A program made the translations under genes and the position numbers. Below, in pieces: positions 24,261-35,369 of a stretch of DNA of 64,000 nt (positions are counted from its first letter, which is position 1; each line of letters starts with the position of its first letter). The stretch comes from Pohlia nutans (Eukaryota > Streptophyta > Bryopsida > Bryales > Mniaceae). Where the stretch lies: NCBI GenBank assembly GCA_022496805.1, contig CM040087.1, positions 27,180,253 to 27,244,252 on the forward strand. The letters run 5' to 3'. The notes under the pieces are model-generated. The model was not told the DNA's origin, made no database searches, and saw only the letters and a list, made by a program, of their open reading frames with translations.

Positions 24261-24690
24261 TGAGATCCGGTTTGACTTCGTCAAATACACTAAATTTAGA
24301 AAATATTCGAATATTCGTCTATTTTTAGGAATTGTAGGGACCCATTACCACGGAACATTTATCCCCTATGACCGCGGAATGGGCCATGGAGAAGTGAAAA
24401 ATATTGCCAGAACGGTCTCGTATCAAGGCATTGCAAGGGAAAGAAAATATAGTACCATTGTGATATACGGAGTAGAAGCTTAGAGTATTAGGGTTGACTC
24501 AGGAAGATACTAAAATTAGGATAGGTTTAGGGTTTAGGGTAGAAAACACAAAATGAAGAGTGGAAGTAATACATGCACCGTACACATAAAACTTGTAAGA
24601 GAAATAGTGGCCCTTTTAGTCTCACTACCAAAATCAATTCTGGTCATCATAATCAAAAAACATCAATAATTGCCCCTAGGAATGCCATAT
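24261..24690. other. left subterminal region of the Mutator-like element, no gene seen
   Basis: AT-rich sequence inside the left end. It contains two tandem TTTAGGG-type units near 24525-24540, resembling a plant telomere motif but too short to mean more. No ORF with recognisable homology. Confidence 0.5.
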
Positions 24691-24691
24691 C

Positions 24692-25805
24692 CTAAGAAGT
24701 GAAGGGGGCCAAGAGCCCACTTTGGTGGATGCGCTTCACTTCATTGAAACTGAAACTGGGAGCGTGGATGAAGTAGTCTACCTCGGGATCAAGACCACAT
24801 ACTTCAATGAAGACAAAGTAAAGATGCTTGCAATTGGCCCAGTGGCCACGCTTTCCGAGAGCCTTGGTAGCCATCTCCTTGAAATAAGGGCAGGTGCAGG
24901 CCGGCAACTGAGATATAGTCAAATAGTATTGCTGAACAGTTGGTGGAGTGCCGGAATCAAGGGTGACGATGCATCCGAGGGCTGGAGCTGGGATCATGCT
25001 GACCTTTTGAACTTGGCCCTTTAGAGTGAGGGCGGAAGCACAAATTATTGGAGTGGCGCGTTGTGGGCGCCTTCATATTGCGACGGATGTTCTTGCCTGA
25101 CCTCCGTTTTGGGAACTCATCCGGGTACGCTGGGATAACATACGCAGCCAGGTCCACAGGAAGGTGCTGATCAGTGAAGAGCCTCCTCGGTGAGATATCT
25201 TCGCGTTGGGGAAGACGGAACGCAGCATCTTCTAATTGCAACACCTCCTTCCGGGTTAGATTAGTGCCGATCTTGACAGGCCAGATGTCCGGGACTTCAG
25301 GCCTAGATAAAACCCACTTTCTACGGGTCCCCTTCACACATCTCTCAATATCATCTTTGCAGAAGAAGAATTGCATGCACCCCTTCTTGTTCTTCCGATA
25401 ATTATTCATCATGCCTGTGTACGTTGGTGCAGCAGTGCTCTTTCCATCCTGAACTATACGAGCTGTACACTTCTTCTTCGTCACAGCTTGTTGGGCAAAG
25501 CAAGCCTTTGCGGATTTAGGTGGCAGTCGAGCGATATGTCATTCAGTTTCGTCGCAGGCGGTTTCTTGAACTGCAGTAACGTGGTGCGCCTTCCCCGTAG
25601 GAGTGGCGGCGGTCATCTGTCTTGGAACTTCTGGGACGAGAGAGTCGGTCGGAGAGGCTTGTAGTGAAGTAGGAGAATCAATGATTACGGTTGAGGTCCT
25701 ACTAGACCTCGTTTGCACACGTGGGCGCGAGATAGATATCTTATCAGGCCTATGCGAGTCGAATTCGGAACCAAGTGGAACGTCAGCCTTTCGCTTCAAT
25801 GACAC
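24692..25805 (-). pseudogene. Mutator-like transposase C-terminal fragment with SWIM zinc finger
   Basis: Three minus-strand pieces (25805-25539, 25484-24957, 24997-24692) align in order with the C-terminal part of the transposase pseudogene at 52397-53524. Shared segments include SHRPDK...RVQT, a KCTARIVQDGK block, RPEVPDIWPV and GTNLTRKEVLQLEDAAFRL. The last piece has a SWIM-type pattern (CTCPYFKE ... NCKHLYFVF, CxC...CxH), a zinc finger common in MULE transposases. A frameshift near 25000-25030 separates the SWIM part, and stops separate the first two pieces. The catalytic DDE domain is not present. Confidence 0.78.
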
Positions 25806-26110
25806 GTGACGTGTGACGCGTGACGAGTGGTGACGCGTGACGGGTGACGAGTGGTGCGTGACGCGTGACGAGTGGTGCGTGACGAGTACGAGTGGTGCGT
25901 GTGGTGCGAGACGAGTGGTGCGTGACGGAGTACGAGTTGTGCATGACGAGTCCTATGGAGTCCCGGGGTGTGTATGTGGCGAGTGGGACAGTGGGAGTCG
26001 AGTGGTGACGGTGCGTGACGGTGCGTCCCGAGGTGTCTACGTACGAGGGGTGCGTGGCGAATAGGACAGTGGGAGTCCCATGGAGTCCCGGGGTGGTGCG
26101 TGCCTCGGGA
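25800..26110. repeat. degenerate GTGACGAGTGGTGC tandem repeat
   Basis: About 300 bp of irregularly repeated GTGACG, GAGTGGTGCG and GTGACGCGTGACGAG words. It is GC-rich against AT-rich surroundings. It lies at the 5' side of the transposase fragment. It appears to be a simple minisatellite; the ORFs through it are repeat artefacts. Confidence 0.7.
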
Positions 26111-26588
26111 GGGAGCCAGCTCGTTACCGAGCTCGTGGTGGCAACTCGTCATCACGACCCGGCTCCTGACCGCGCGAACTGTCCCATTTTGTTGTGACTT
26201 GCCCCATTCCTTCTCGTAATCTCTGTGATTTCTTGAGCTAAGTGTGAGTTCCAACTGATTTCTCGAGCCAAGTGTGACTTTGCTCCCCACGTCGTGACGA
26301 GTCAAAAAAGGCACTTGGATGGGAGCGAGCACCAGCACCATGTCCCACCACTCTGTGCCTTTTATCTGAGTTCCAAATTACATGACCCGAGAGTATGAGT
26401 GGTTCTGAGTGCGGGGCGGGCTTGTCCCGCTCCGTCACGAGGCGCCCTCAAAACCGAGTTGTGATTCTAACTAACTAACTTAGACCTTGTCCAAGGGCAT
26501 TTCCACTAGAGCTAAACCGCGCCCCCCCCCCACCGGGTCCCAAACTGGCCCGAGTGAAACTGGCCGTCCCAGCGAGGCACGCCACAAG

Positions 26589-27105
26589 CGAGCCAGCTCG
26601 TTACCAAGTCTCCAGCGGCCGCTCGGTACCGAGCTGCTCCATTTGACGACTGCAGATTTGATTTTTTGCTCCAAACGACTGCAGATTTGTTTTTTTAGAT
26701 TTTCGACTGCAATTTTAATCATTTAGGGGCGTGTAATATACCGTTGGAAAGGTATTTTCAAGACCTTTCCAACGGTATATTACACGCCCTGAAATTCCTA
26801 AAATTGCAGTCGTAAATCAAAAAAGAAAAATCTGCAGTCGCTATGCGAGCCAGCTTGTTACCAAGTCTCCAGCGGCCGCTCGGTACCGAGCTGCTCCATT
26901 TGACGACTGCAGATTTGATTTTTTGCTCCAAACGATTGCAGATTTGTTTTTTTAGATTTTCGACTGCAATTTTAATCATTTAGGGGCGTGTAATATACCG
27001 TTGGAAAGGTATTTTCAAGACCTTTCCAACGGTATATTACACGCCCTGAAATTCCTAAAATTGCAGTCGTAAATCAAAAAAGAAAAATCTGGAGTCGCTA
27101 TGCGA
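26589..27105. repeat. tandem pair of ~256-bp units, each with a long perfect hairpin
   Basis: Two direct units begin GCGAGCCAGC at about 26589 and 26845. Each contains a perfect inverted repeat of 27 bp around a 9-base spacer; the first is 26727-26753 paired with 26763-26789. The pairing continues imperfectly for some 60 bp on each side (CGACTGCA motifs). It resembles a fold-back or MITE-type element duplicated in tandem. A further short hairpin (GGTCAAAAGAACCG and its complement) lies at about 27119-27166. Confidence 0.8.
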
Positions 27106-27282
27106 CTACAGATCAGGGTGGTCAAAAGAACCGCAGCCGATTTTGGCTCCGGTTCTTTTCGACCATGTTTTCTACTAGTGTAGTAATTTAAATTATAATT
27201 TTGATTTTTTTTTCTTGGGTCACGGTTGTACAGCTTGAGGACTCTGTCGCGGCTGAGGTCATAAACACCCTTCTTCGATGAC

Positions 27283-29228
27283 ATTCAGATTGACTGGGAA
27301 GCCCGTCCTGACTTGGATGAAATCAACCAATACGTTGAGAAATGGAGAATCCTTGTCTGGGATCGAGCATTCTACTTTATACTCAAGAAGGCCAATGGCT
27401 ACTCTAGAATAAGTGCCTTCAAAGACCAAGAGGGGACCTCAAATGCCGTCAAACGACTCCTGTACAGGTTTGCAATCCACAACTACCTTCCCATTTCACA
27501 AATTCATTTCACTTTACAATTGCACTACTCTACCTATGTATTAAAACATTTTGCTTCTGTACTTACAGGTACTTCAATCGCAAACTCCTTGGTAAGGGTG
27601 CGATTGATCAGAAAGCTATGCCTAAGTTTTTTGGTGCATGGATTGACAAGGCAATGCCATCATACGTTTTCACACCAAATCAACTACGATTGTTTAAGCT
27701 TCCTGAGCTACTAGCCTCGCCTTGGTACCTAGAATGCGCGAAGAATTACTCAAAGCTCGCTTCGAACAAGTATGCACGGAATCTTGCCAAAGGTGATGAT
27801 TCTTAACAAATCGCTTATTGCTCTTGGGGAGCAGAAATTGAAGGAGGGCACAGCTCCAGCTGCTTGGGTTGATATACTAAACTTTGCTAAAACGGTACGT
27901 ATACATCTCTATACTATTTTATCATTAATCCGCATTATGCATTTCATCTAATTCTGATTTCTAATTCTAGAACATAGCCAATCACAATAAAATAATCTTC
28001 ACCTTCAAGAGTATTCCACCTTATTCCAAGAAACTATTCATGATTTGAGCCCATTCAAATCTACTCTGAGACCATAAAAGTGTTAATAAAGACCTCAAAA
28101 GGAAGTAGCAAGAATACCTTGTACAAGTTGAAAAGTATTTGTTTGCGCGTGACTGCACTGCTGCGTTTCAAGCTTCTTTTAGTTATCAAAAACACCTGCA
28201 CAAGAAGTTATATGAGCGATACTCAGGTACATTGAGGATTAAGATTAACAAATGCTAAGAAAAATACGTGATTAATTATGAGTCTGTTTTTGCTTCCACG
28301 TTCCATGCAAGAGAAACTATGTGCAGACATGTCTACCATTCAGTACTCTAAGTAAAACAGTTGACATCGACAAAGTGTGGATCGGATACAAAACAGAATC
28401 CAACACACGAAGAGATTAGGCTGTGCCAACTTTGGCTTTAGAAACTGCAAGGTGGTCAGGTTTCTTACATGTCTTCCAAGCAATTGATGTTGTGTGTTGA
28501 ACTTTACAGGTCGAGAAGATTAAACATCGAAAACTTGGGGGACGTGTTGATTCCGATGCATGCCTAGATCTTATCATTGCAGATGTCCCCGATAACCTCC
28601 CAGTTCCTCGCATTTCTAACCCTTCCACGAGTGTCCCTGACTGGAACAAGGCGGACGTGGACGACTTTGTTGAGACGATATTTGCATAAACGGTCAAGCA
28701 CCTATTTGACGATGGTGCAATTCTTATTTTCCTTCCTGAAAGTCCCTCCATCAGAAACGATGTTCTAGGGTGGGCTCAAGAGTACGGGTACATGCAATAC
28801 AGGGACTAGTGGGGCATAAACGAGCTTGGACTTTCCTCGTGTAGAGACCCATAGCGCACGGTACATTATCCTACTGCCTTGTTGATTCTACTTTGCGTAT
28901 TCATTGCCATAGTCACTTGTCATTGAATTCTCCCTACATTTGCAGTCTCGCAGGTTCTGGATTCTACGGTTTGTCAGGCACAAACTGAAGGACACCGCCG
29001 TTCACTCTGGTTTCAAGCTCCGCATCATTCCTGAGGTTCGTGACGCTGGTATCGACCTGGACGAAGATGACCTCCTGCACAATTTCACGACAGCAAAAAT
29101 GCAGCTCATGAATGGCCAGATTCCATGGAGAGGGGCACGAGAGAAAGATCCTCGGTTCTTGCAAATTCTTGTGGAGGCTTCTACAGATCCTGGAGACGTG
29201 GTCCTTGATTACAACGCCTCCACTGGTG
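27283..29228 (+). pseudogene. broken multi-exon gene resembling a beta-class DNA methyltransferase
   Basis: Exon-like blocks are at about 27283-27468, 27568-27895, 28508-28840 and 28947-29228, separated by intron-like gaps with plausible GT and AG borders. The N-terminal blocks (RPDLDEINQYVEKW, FFGAWIDKAMPSYVF) are unrecognised. The third block reads LDLIIADVPDNLPVP then LFDDGAILIFLPESP, resembling the DPPY-motif region of N4-cytosine/N6-adenine methyltransferases. The last ends PWRGAREKDPRFLQIL, then a PGDVVLDYNASTG segment, like the SAM-binding VLDPFxGSGT motif. The IV-then-I order fits the beta class. Stops at 28687 and near 28807, a frameshift near 27795, and the weak DVPD in place of DPPY make activity unlikely. 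It is probably a captured gene fragment. Confidence 0.55.
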
Positions 29229-29239
29229 AGTATTACTGA

Positions 29240-29629
29240 ATGTTAGAATGCAACAACAGAAGAGAATCCCGTAGCACATGCATCGATTGAAACACATGAT
29301 TAAATGACCCTCAATAACCCTCTACCCTTTAAGGCCATGCCATGCACTCACTACCCCATTCTACTCCATGCATGCCACCACGCCCCTAAACCCCGAGACC
29401 CTAATCCCGCGGCTACACGCGGAAATAGGGAACCCTAACCCCACAAAAGTAGGTCCAGTACCTGAAAAAAAACCACAAAATACCTTACGATCATACTAAA
29501 TTCTCGGTCATAGGACCCACTTTCCATACTAAACCCATTCAAAAATCATGAAATTTTACTGCTCACCGCTCACGCTTACCGCTCACTGCTCACCGCTCAC
29601 CGCTCACTGCTCATAGAATAGCATTCCTG
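29240..29629. other. right end of the Mutator-like element, no gene seen
   Basis: Non-coding sequence between the last methyltransferase-like exon and the right terminus. The last 60 bp are repeats of CCGCTCA/CTGCTCA, the inverted counterpart of the left end. Confidence 0.6.
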
Positions 29630-29780
29630 TGTCCTGATCAGTTTTATCTCCTCAGTTTCCTGATTACCGACCTGGTTTTGGCCCTTTTTCATGCTGGTTA
29701 CGTTCCATTTCTTATCGTTGGTAGCACTTACTACTCCCGGTACTGATTACCGAGTAGGGTCTTATCAGGGAGAGCTACCA

Positions 29781-29951
29781 TTTGGCGACCATCTAGTATT
29801 CGAATTCCAGAACTCCATTGCTTAAAAACACACAGTCACCGATCCCGGTAATCTAGTACCACTTCGTTAGTGTGACACCGCGTCCTCTTTCTTTTCTACC
29901 CGAATCGATCAGTCCGGTTGTCAAGCTCACTTCACGTGCCTTGAATCTTCC
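29781..29951 (+). promoter_or_regulatory. B2 leader and primer-binding site
   Basis: Starts TTTGGCGACCATCTAG directly after the LTR end CTACCA. It has a primer-binding site with TGG-initial core TGGCGACCAT, the same core as in family A. The leader is about 170 bp and ends at the gag ATG. Confidence 0.75.
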
Positions 29952-32390
29952 ATGGCCCGGCGCCACACTCGGTCCGTAGGACCACCGCCCGAGTTCGATC
30001 TCGAGGCTCTCACGATTTCCAACACTCGGATGCACCGGAGCGTTCAAGATTTGCTACCGTCACCGATGTTCCGAGCTCCCTCAACAGCTATTCATCCGAC
30101 ACACCGACCTCAACCTTTACTCACGCAGGACGAATTACCAACCCCGCGCGAACTCCAAACTGCACGACACCCACATTCATCCACTCGGCAGAGGCCATCC
30201 TCCGACTCGGTACTCCAGAACCCAGCAGCTACCGCGGACGACTTACACCTCACCGACGAAGAACGCGACAGGTTTCGTAGCCAAGCATTTCTGCACTCCT
30301 CGGCTATTCAACACCGACTCCAACAACTACCGGCAGAGGACGCAACAGACCAAGAACTTCTGGCAGCCTTGGAACCGACTCTCCAACTGGACTTCGACCT
30401 AGCTGCATCCTGTTTACAACTGCCTAATTTACGTTTACGACAGTTTCGACAAAATCAAGGACGTACTCCATCCATGCATCACACGGTACGCCCACAACCG
30501 ATACCGGGACACCAATACCCGGTACAACAGCAGTTCTTCGGATACCCTTCTCCACATCACCTACACCAGGTTCTTCCTAGACCTCCTCCCCGTTTTTGCA
30601 TGTTTTGTGGCCATACCGACCACCCTTCTACCTCCTGTCCCTATAATTTTCCCCAACCACGCCGCATTATGACTACCGGAGTACCGACTCCAACCTACCG
30701 ACCTGCCGGCAACCCAAACGTTCAACCCACGGATCGACGCCCTACCTCGACTGCTCGGAAAGCGGTACCGTACCCAGAGTACAAAACCGGTAAGTGCCCT
30801 GAAACACATTGTCGCAAGTTCGAATCTGCTATTAGATTAAATGGCGAAACAGAAACCATGGTCCAGTTAGAATTATTCGGTAACACTCTTACCGAGAAAG
30901 AGTCGAATTGGTTTGCGTACCATCGACGCATTCATCCTACTAATACACTGCAGGAAGTATTTTCCGCATTCAAACGACGCTACCGAACCATCAAGACGGA
31001 CGACCAAACGTACATCCAATTCCGTACCATCAATCAGCAACCGAAGGAATCGGTCGATGATTACGCCGAACGTCTCCAACAACTCGCGGAAAATCTAACC
31101 GTACCTCCGGATGATATGTTCATGTTGAGCAATTTTTGCGCTGGCTTATTGGAGTATCTACAGGTAGCCACGGTAGGCCTTCAACGTCAAACATTCTCCG
31201 AAGCAGTGGACTCGGCACGCACCGCAGAGGAAGGTCTACCCAAATCACGGCAACCGACCCTTCCCTCGACCAGTACCGAAGATAACCCCCGACGTAACCT
31301 GAAGTGCACCGGTTGCGGTCGTATGGGTCATGAATGGGGGACATGCTACCGAAACCCGGCCAGTGACTATGGCAAGAAAACCGATACGGCTTCCGTCCAT
31401 CAGATTCAAACTCAACAAACACCAACTCCGGTAAGTACCGAAAACCGCCGTACTTCTCGCAGTATGATTCCGGTACAAAGGTACCCATGCAATGTATGTG
31501 GATCTCTTGAACATCCGGGACATCGTTGTCCACTTTTATTAGATGAGGATGTTAAAAAAGCCATAAAAAACAAACTACCTGCCCACTCAGGATCCTCGGT
31601 AGTCATTACCGATGTACATACCGTAGATGTCTCTCACATCGGTCCTCGCACTCGAAGTCAGACACAGCATCCAGACTCGGTAGTCCCGAACAGTGCTACA
31701 CCTACTACCGAAGCAGCCCGCCAAACCGAGGCGTTTGATTGGCAAGCCGAAGAGCAGCTGCGCGAAGAAATGATCAAAACGGTCCGTGAATTACAAGACC
31801 TCTCGCCATTACAGCCACCATCACCTCGCGACACTCCAACCGCTCCGGACAGCACCATGGAGATCTGTGAGACCATTCTTCAACAAATCGAATCACAAAC
31901 AATCCAGGTAAGTCTCAAGAACCTTATGGCCATTGCACCTAGTATTACAGAACATATACACCGGCGACTCGGTCAGACAAGCACGACAACCATGCCGGTT
32001 ACCGAGCCGCCCACAGTGGCAGTACATTCGGTAGTAGCAGTCGACCGTCACATGCCAATTATCTCGGTCAAAATTGGGAGTCATCAATTGCATGATGTCC
32101 TCTTAGATGGAGGATCGGGAGTAAATGTCATCACCGAAACCGAGCGACGTAGGCTTGGATTACCGAACCCAACACCGGCACCTTTTAAATTAAGAATGGC
32201 AGATAGTTCCCTGGTCCAACCACTGGGCTTACTCCGGAACATCAAGATCTTCATTCATGGTATTCCCTATGTCATTATTCTCACCGTTATTTCTTGTCAA
32301 GATGTCAATTCAGCTTAGACGTTGTTGCTCGGTAGACCATGGCTCAGGGACGCCCGAGTCATTCACGATTGGGCTAACGACCACATCTAG
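29952..32390 (+). pseudogene. B2 Gag and aspartic protease
   Basis: ATG at 29952 opens a 788-residue frame to TAG 32316-32318; a second TAG is at 32388-32390. Gag has an N-terminal Pro/Gln-rich region, a knuckle (CMFCGHTDHPSTSC, about residue 215), a capsid-type domain (GNTLTEKESNWFAY to AGLLEYLQVATVGL, about 305-415) and two more knuckles (CTGCGRMGHEWGTC and CNVCGSLEHPGHRC). Protease has LLDGGSGVNVIT at about 715. Both stops correspond to Gln in related sequence (family A keeps VQIMGNG at the second), so each is explained by CAG to TAG. B1 has the same two stops. Confidence 0.92.
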
Positions 32391-35369
32391 ATCATGGGTA
32401 ATGGTACCATCCGAACGGTACGGATTAACCGGGAGTTAGGTTTTGAGGCTACAACTCCCGATACTCTCGTCTGCTACAACTACGTGGAAGGCCTTACCGA
32501 CGAAGAAGAACTCATTCTACTTGAGGCCGAAGAGTTCCTCCTCCCTATTGGAACATTAGCCATTGACGACTTGTGCCAGGTAAGCACTACCGAACTCACC
32601 TTACCAACCATTACCCATACAGAAGGAACCATGCCAGTTGATGAAATACCGATTGGGGAGAAGGTAAAAACAATCTCGGTAGCAAAATGGTCGCAGACGG
32701 AGGAAGAACAATTACGGGACCTCAACCTCGGAACCGATACCGACCCCAACATTATCCGTATCGGTACGTCTATTCCGGACTCCTTACTACCGGAGGCCGA
32801 AGATCTTTTCCGCACTTTCAAAGATGTGTTTGCATGGTCATACCATGACCTACGTGGCATTCCGGAACACATTGCTCAACACAAGATTGAATTGGATACC
32901 AGCATTCCTCCAACTCATTAGGTACGCTACCGAATGAATCCCAATTATGCGGCAACGGTGAAAACCGATCTTGATAAACTTTTACAGGCAGGATTTATTG
33001 AACGTGTAGACCATGCTACCTGGTTATCACCAATCGTCGTGGTACCCAAGAAGAACGGAAAACTACGCATTTGCGTTGATTTCAGGCGTCTCAACAAGGC
33101 AACAAAGAAGGATCCGTATCCCCTACCGTTTACCGATGAGGTTCTCGACTCGGTAGCAGGCAACGAGATGTACTCATTTCTCGATGGCTTCTCCGGTTAT
33201 CACCAGATCAAGATTGCACCCGAGGACTGACACAAGACGGCGTTCATTACCGACTGGGGAGCCTTCGTCTGGGTAGTCATGCCATTCGGGCTGAAGAACG
33301 CTCCGCCAACGTACCAACGAGCAGTCAACCAAGCCTTCAAGGAATACCTCGGTGACTTCATGAAGCTTTTTCTCGACGACTTCACTGTGTATAGTACTAC
33401 CGAGACACACCTCGACAAACTCCGAAAGTGCTTCACCAAATGCCGTGAGTTCGGTATAAGTCTAAACCCCGAAAAATGCTGTTTTCTAGTTCGATCCGGC
33501 ATGATTCTTGGGTATGTCGTCTCTGCAGAGGGAAAATTCCCCGATCCAAAGAAAATCGAGGCTCTCGTCACAATGCCACACCCTCGGAACATCAAGGACA
33601 TCCAGGTTTTCAATGGTCTTGCCCAATTCAACCGATGTTTCATCCGCAATTACGCCCAGATTATGGCGCCCATCACTTTACTTACAAGAAGAGACGAACC
33701 ATTTACCTGGACTACCGAGTGCAACCAAGCATTTACGGAGATAAAAAAGCGTTATGTTAACGCCCCGATCCTTATCGCAGTCAATTGGAAGCTGGAATTT
33801 CACATTCATACGGATGCCTCGGATATTGCAATAGGAGCTATGCTGGCGCAGAACCCTACCGGAAAAATCGACCAGCCCATAGTCTACGCCTCACGACTAC
33901 TGAGCCGCGCCGAGAAGAATTATACAACTACCGAGCGTGAAGCTTTAGCCATGGTCTACGCCATCAACAAATTTCGACACTACCTCCTCGGTAACCGGTT
34001 TGTGTTTTACGTCGACCACATGGCGTTGATCTATTTGGTCAACAAAACTCAAGTCTCCGGCCGTATTGCTCGATGGCTACTATTGTTTCTGGAATTTGAC
34101 TTCACAGTCGTTTACAAACCAGGCAAGACACACGGTATTGCCGACGCCCTTTCTCGGAACACGGTAGCCGAACCGGCCACAGGGATTACCGATACCACGT
34201 CCGATGCACAGCTATTCAGCGTACTACCGGAGTGGCTCACGACAGTGCGGGACTACCTCAAAACCGGTACCTTCCCTGCCGACTGGAGTACCGAGCGCAA
34301 GAAAAGGTTAGCCTACCGAGCCCTCCCATTTCAGTTAGTCGATGGCACCTTGTATCGACAAAGCAAGAATTTCTCTTTACAGAAGGTCATCACCGACAAC
34401 CAGACAAAATTGATTATCAGGGAGCTGCACCACGGTAACTCGGGAGGACATTTTTCTACCGAAATCACCACTCGGAAAATTCTCGACGCCGAGTATTGGT
34501 GGCCGACCCTCCATAAGGACGTGTTTGACTACTGTCGGAGCTGCGATGAATGTCAACGCGTAGGAGGACTCAAGAAAGCGGTAACCGGTAAATTACTTAC
34601 CACACTACCGACAGAACCTTTTATGAAATGGGGACTGGATTTTGTAGGTCCCCTCAAACGCACCGTCACCGGCAACCGATACATCCTGGTGGCCATAGAC
34701 TACGCCACCAAATGGGTGGAAGCAGTTGCACTTCGTGACAACACCGCCAAGGACACGGCTAAATTCCTATATGACAACATCCTCACCCGCTTCGGTTGTC
34801 CACTTCATTTTGTGAGCGACCAAGGTGTACATTTCAACAAGGTTATTTACGCCCTTATGGAGCACTTCTTACTGCGCCACACTACGTCCACCACTTACTA
34901 CCCTCAAGGAAATGGTCAAGCGGAGTCTACCAACAAGGTGATTGTCCAACTCCTTCAGAAATTGGTCAATCACAACCGAACAGACTGGGATCGACAGTTA
35001 CCGACCGTCTTATTCGCCTACCGCACGGCTTTTAAGATCGGTACCGGGCATACACCATTCCAACTTCTGTATGGCATCATCCCTTTAATGCCTACCGAAT
35101 ACCTGGTACCGACCAAATCTCCCATTACCGACCCTACGCCCAGTCGAGTACTGGCAGCACGCACGGCAGATTTGGAGCGTTTGGATGAATCCCGCCATCG
35201 CGCCCTCAAGACGCAAGGGATATCGCAATGGAACCGAGCTCAATGGGCCAATACCACGGGGCCAACCCATCAGTTCCGACTGGGCGACCCGGTACTCTGG
35301 TACCCCAAAGGAGCTAACATCCACCCCGGAAAACTGAAGAACAAATGGTTTGGACCTTACCGAGTTTAG
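32391..35369 (+). pseudogene. B2 RT, RNase H and integrase
   Basis: The same frame as gag continues, with TAG at 32919-32921, TGA at 33228-33230 and TAG at 35367-35369. RT: LSPIVVVPKKNGKLRICVDF, MPFGLKNAPPTYQR, LFLDDF. RNase H: HTDASDIAIGAMLA, TTTEREALAMVYA. Integrase: an HHCC finger, DFVGP, VSDQGVHF, YYPQGNGQAES. Family A reads Gln, Arg and Gln at the stop positions (SPSHQARYR, DPTDRPKT, YRVQY). No frameshift is present, and catalytic motifs are intact between stops. Without read-through this copy could not make Pol. Confidence 0.93.

Larger units (their letters stand above)
24197..29629. mobile_element. Mutator-like DNA transposon with captured gene fragments (5.4 kb)
   Basis: This 5433-bp insertion splits the B2 5' LTR and is flanked by an 11-bp direct repeat TGTCCTGATCA (24186-24196, 29630-29640). 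The ends carry 7-bp-periodic GTGAGCG/GTGAGCA motifs in inverted orientation (about 24210-24240 and 29568-29612). Further inward the ends share only short inverted matches (CCTATGACCG). An 8-11 bp duplication and the MULE-type transposase C-terminus inside (minus strand) point to a Mutator-like element. The other strand carries methyltransferase-like exons. The transposase N-terminus and DDE core are absent, so this copy looks non-autonomous. Confidence 0.8.
23374..29780 (+). repeat. 5' LTR of B2, split into three pieces
   Basis: The LTR sequence occupies 23374-23544, 24091-24196 and 29641-29780. The two interruptions carry clean duplications (GCACG, and TGTCCTGATCA at 24186-24196 and 29630-29640). 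Joined, the pieces correspond to the 414-bp 3' LTR at 38439-38852. Confidence 0.93.

Noticed and set aside
24520..24545. Interstitial telomere repeat
   Set aside because: Only about two TTTAGGG units, which is expected by chance in AT-rich DNA.
25837..26341. ORFs through the GTGACG repeat
   Set aside because: Open on both strands solely because of the repeated words.
32316..32318. Programmed read-through between protease and the rest of Pol
   Set aside because: The TAG is followed by ACG, without a known read-through context, and four more stops follow, so it looks like decay and not a regulated site.
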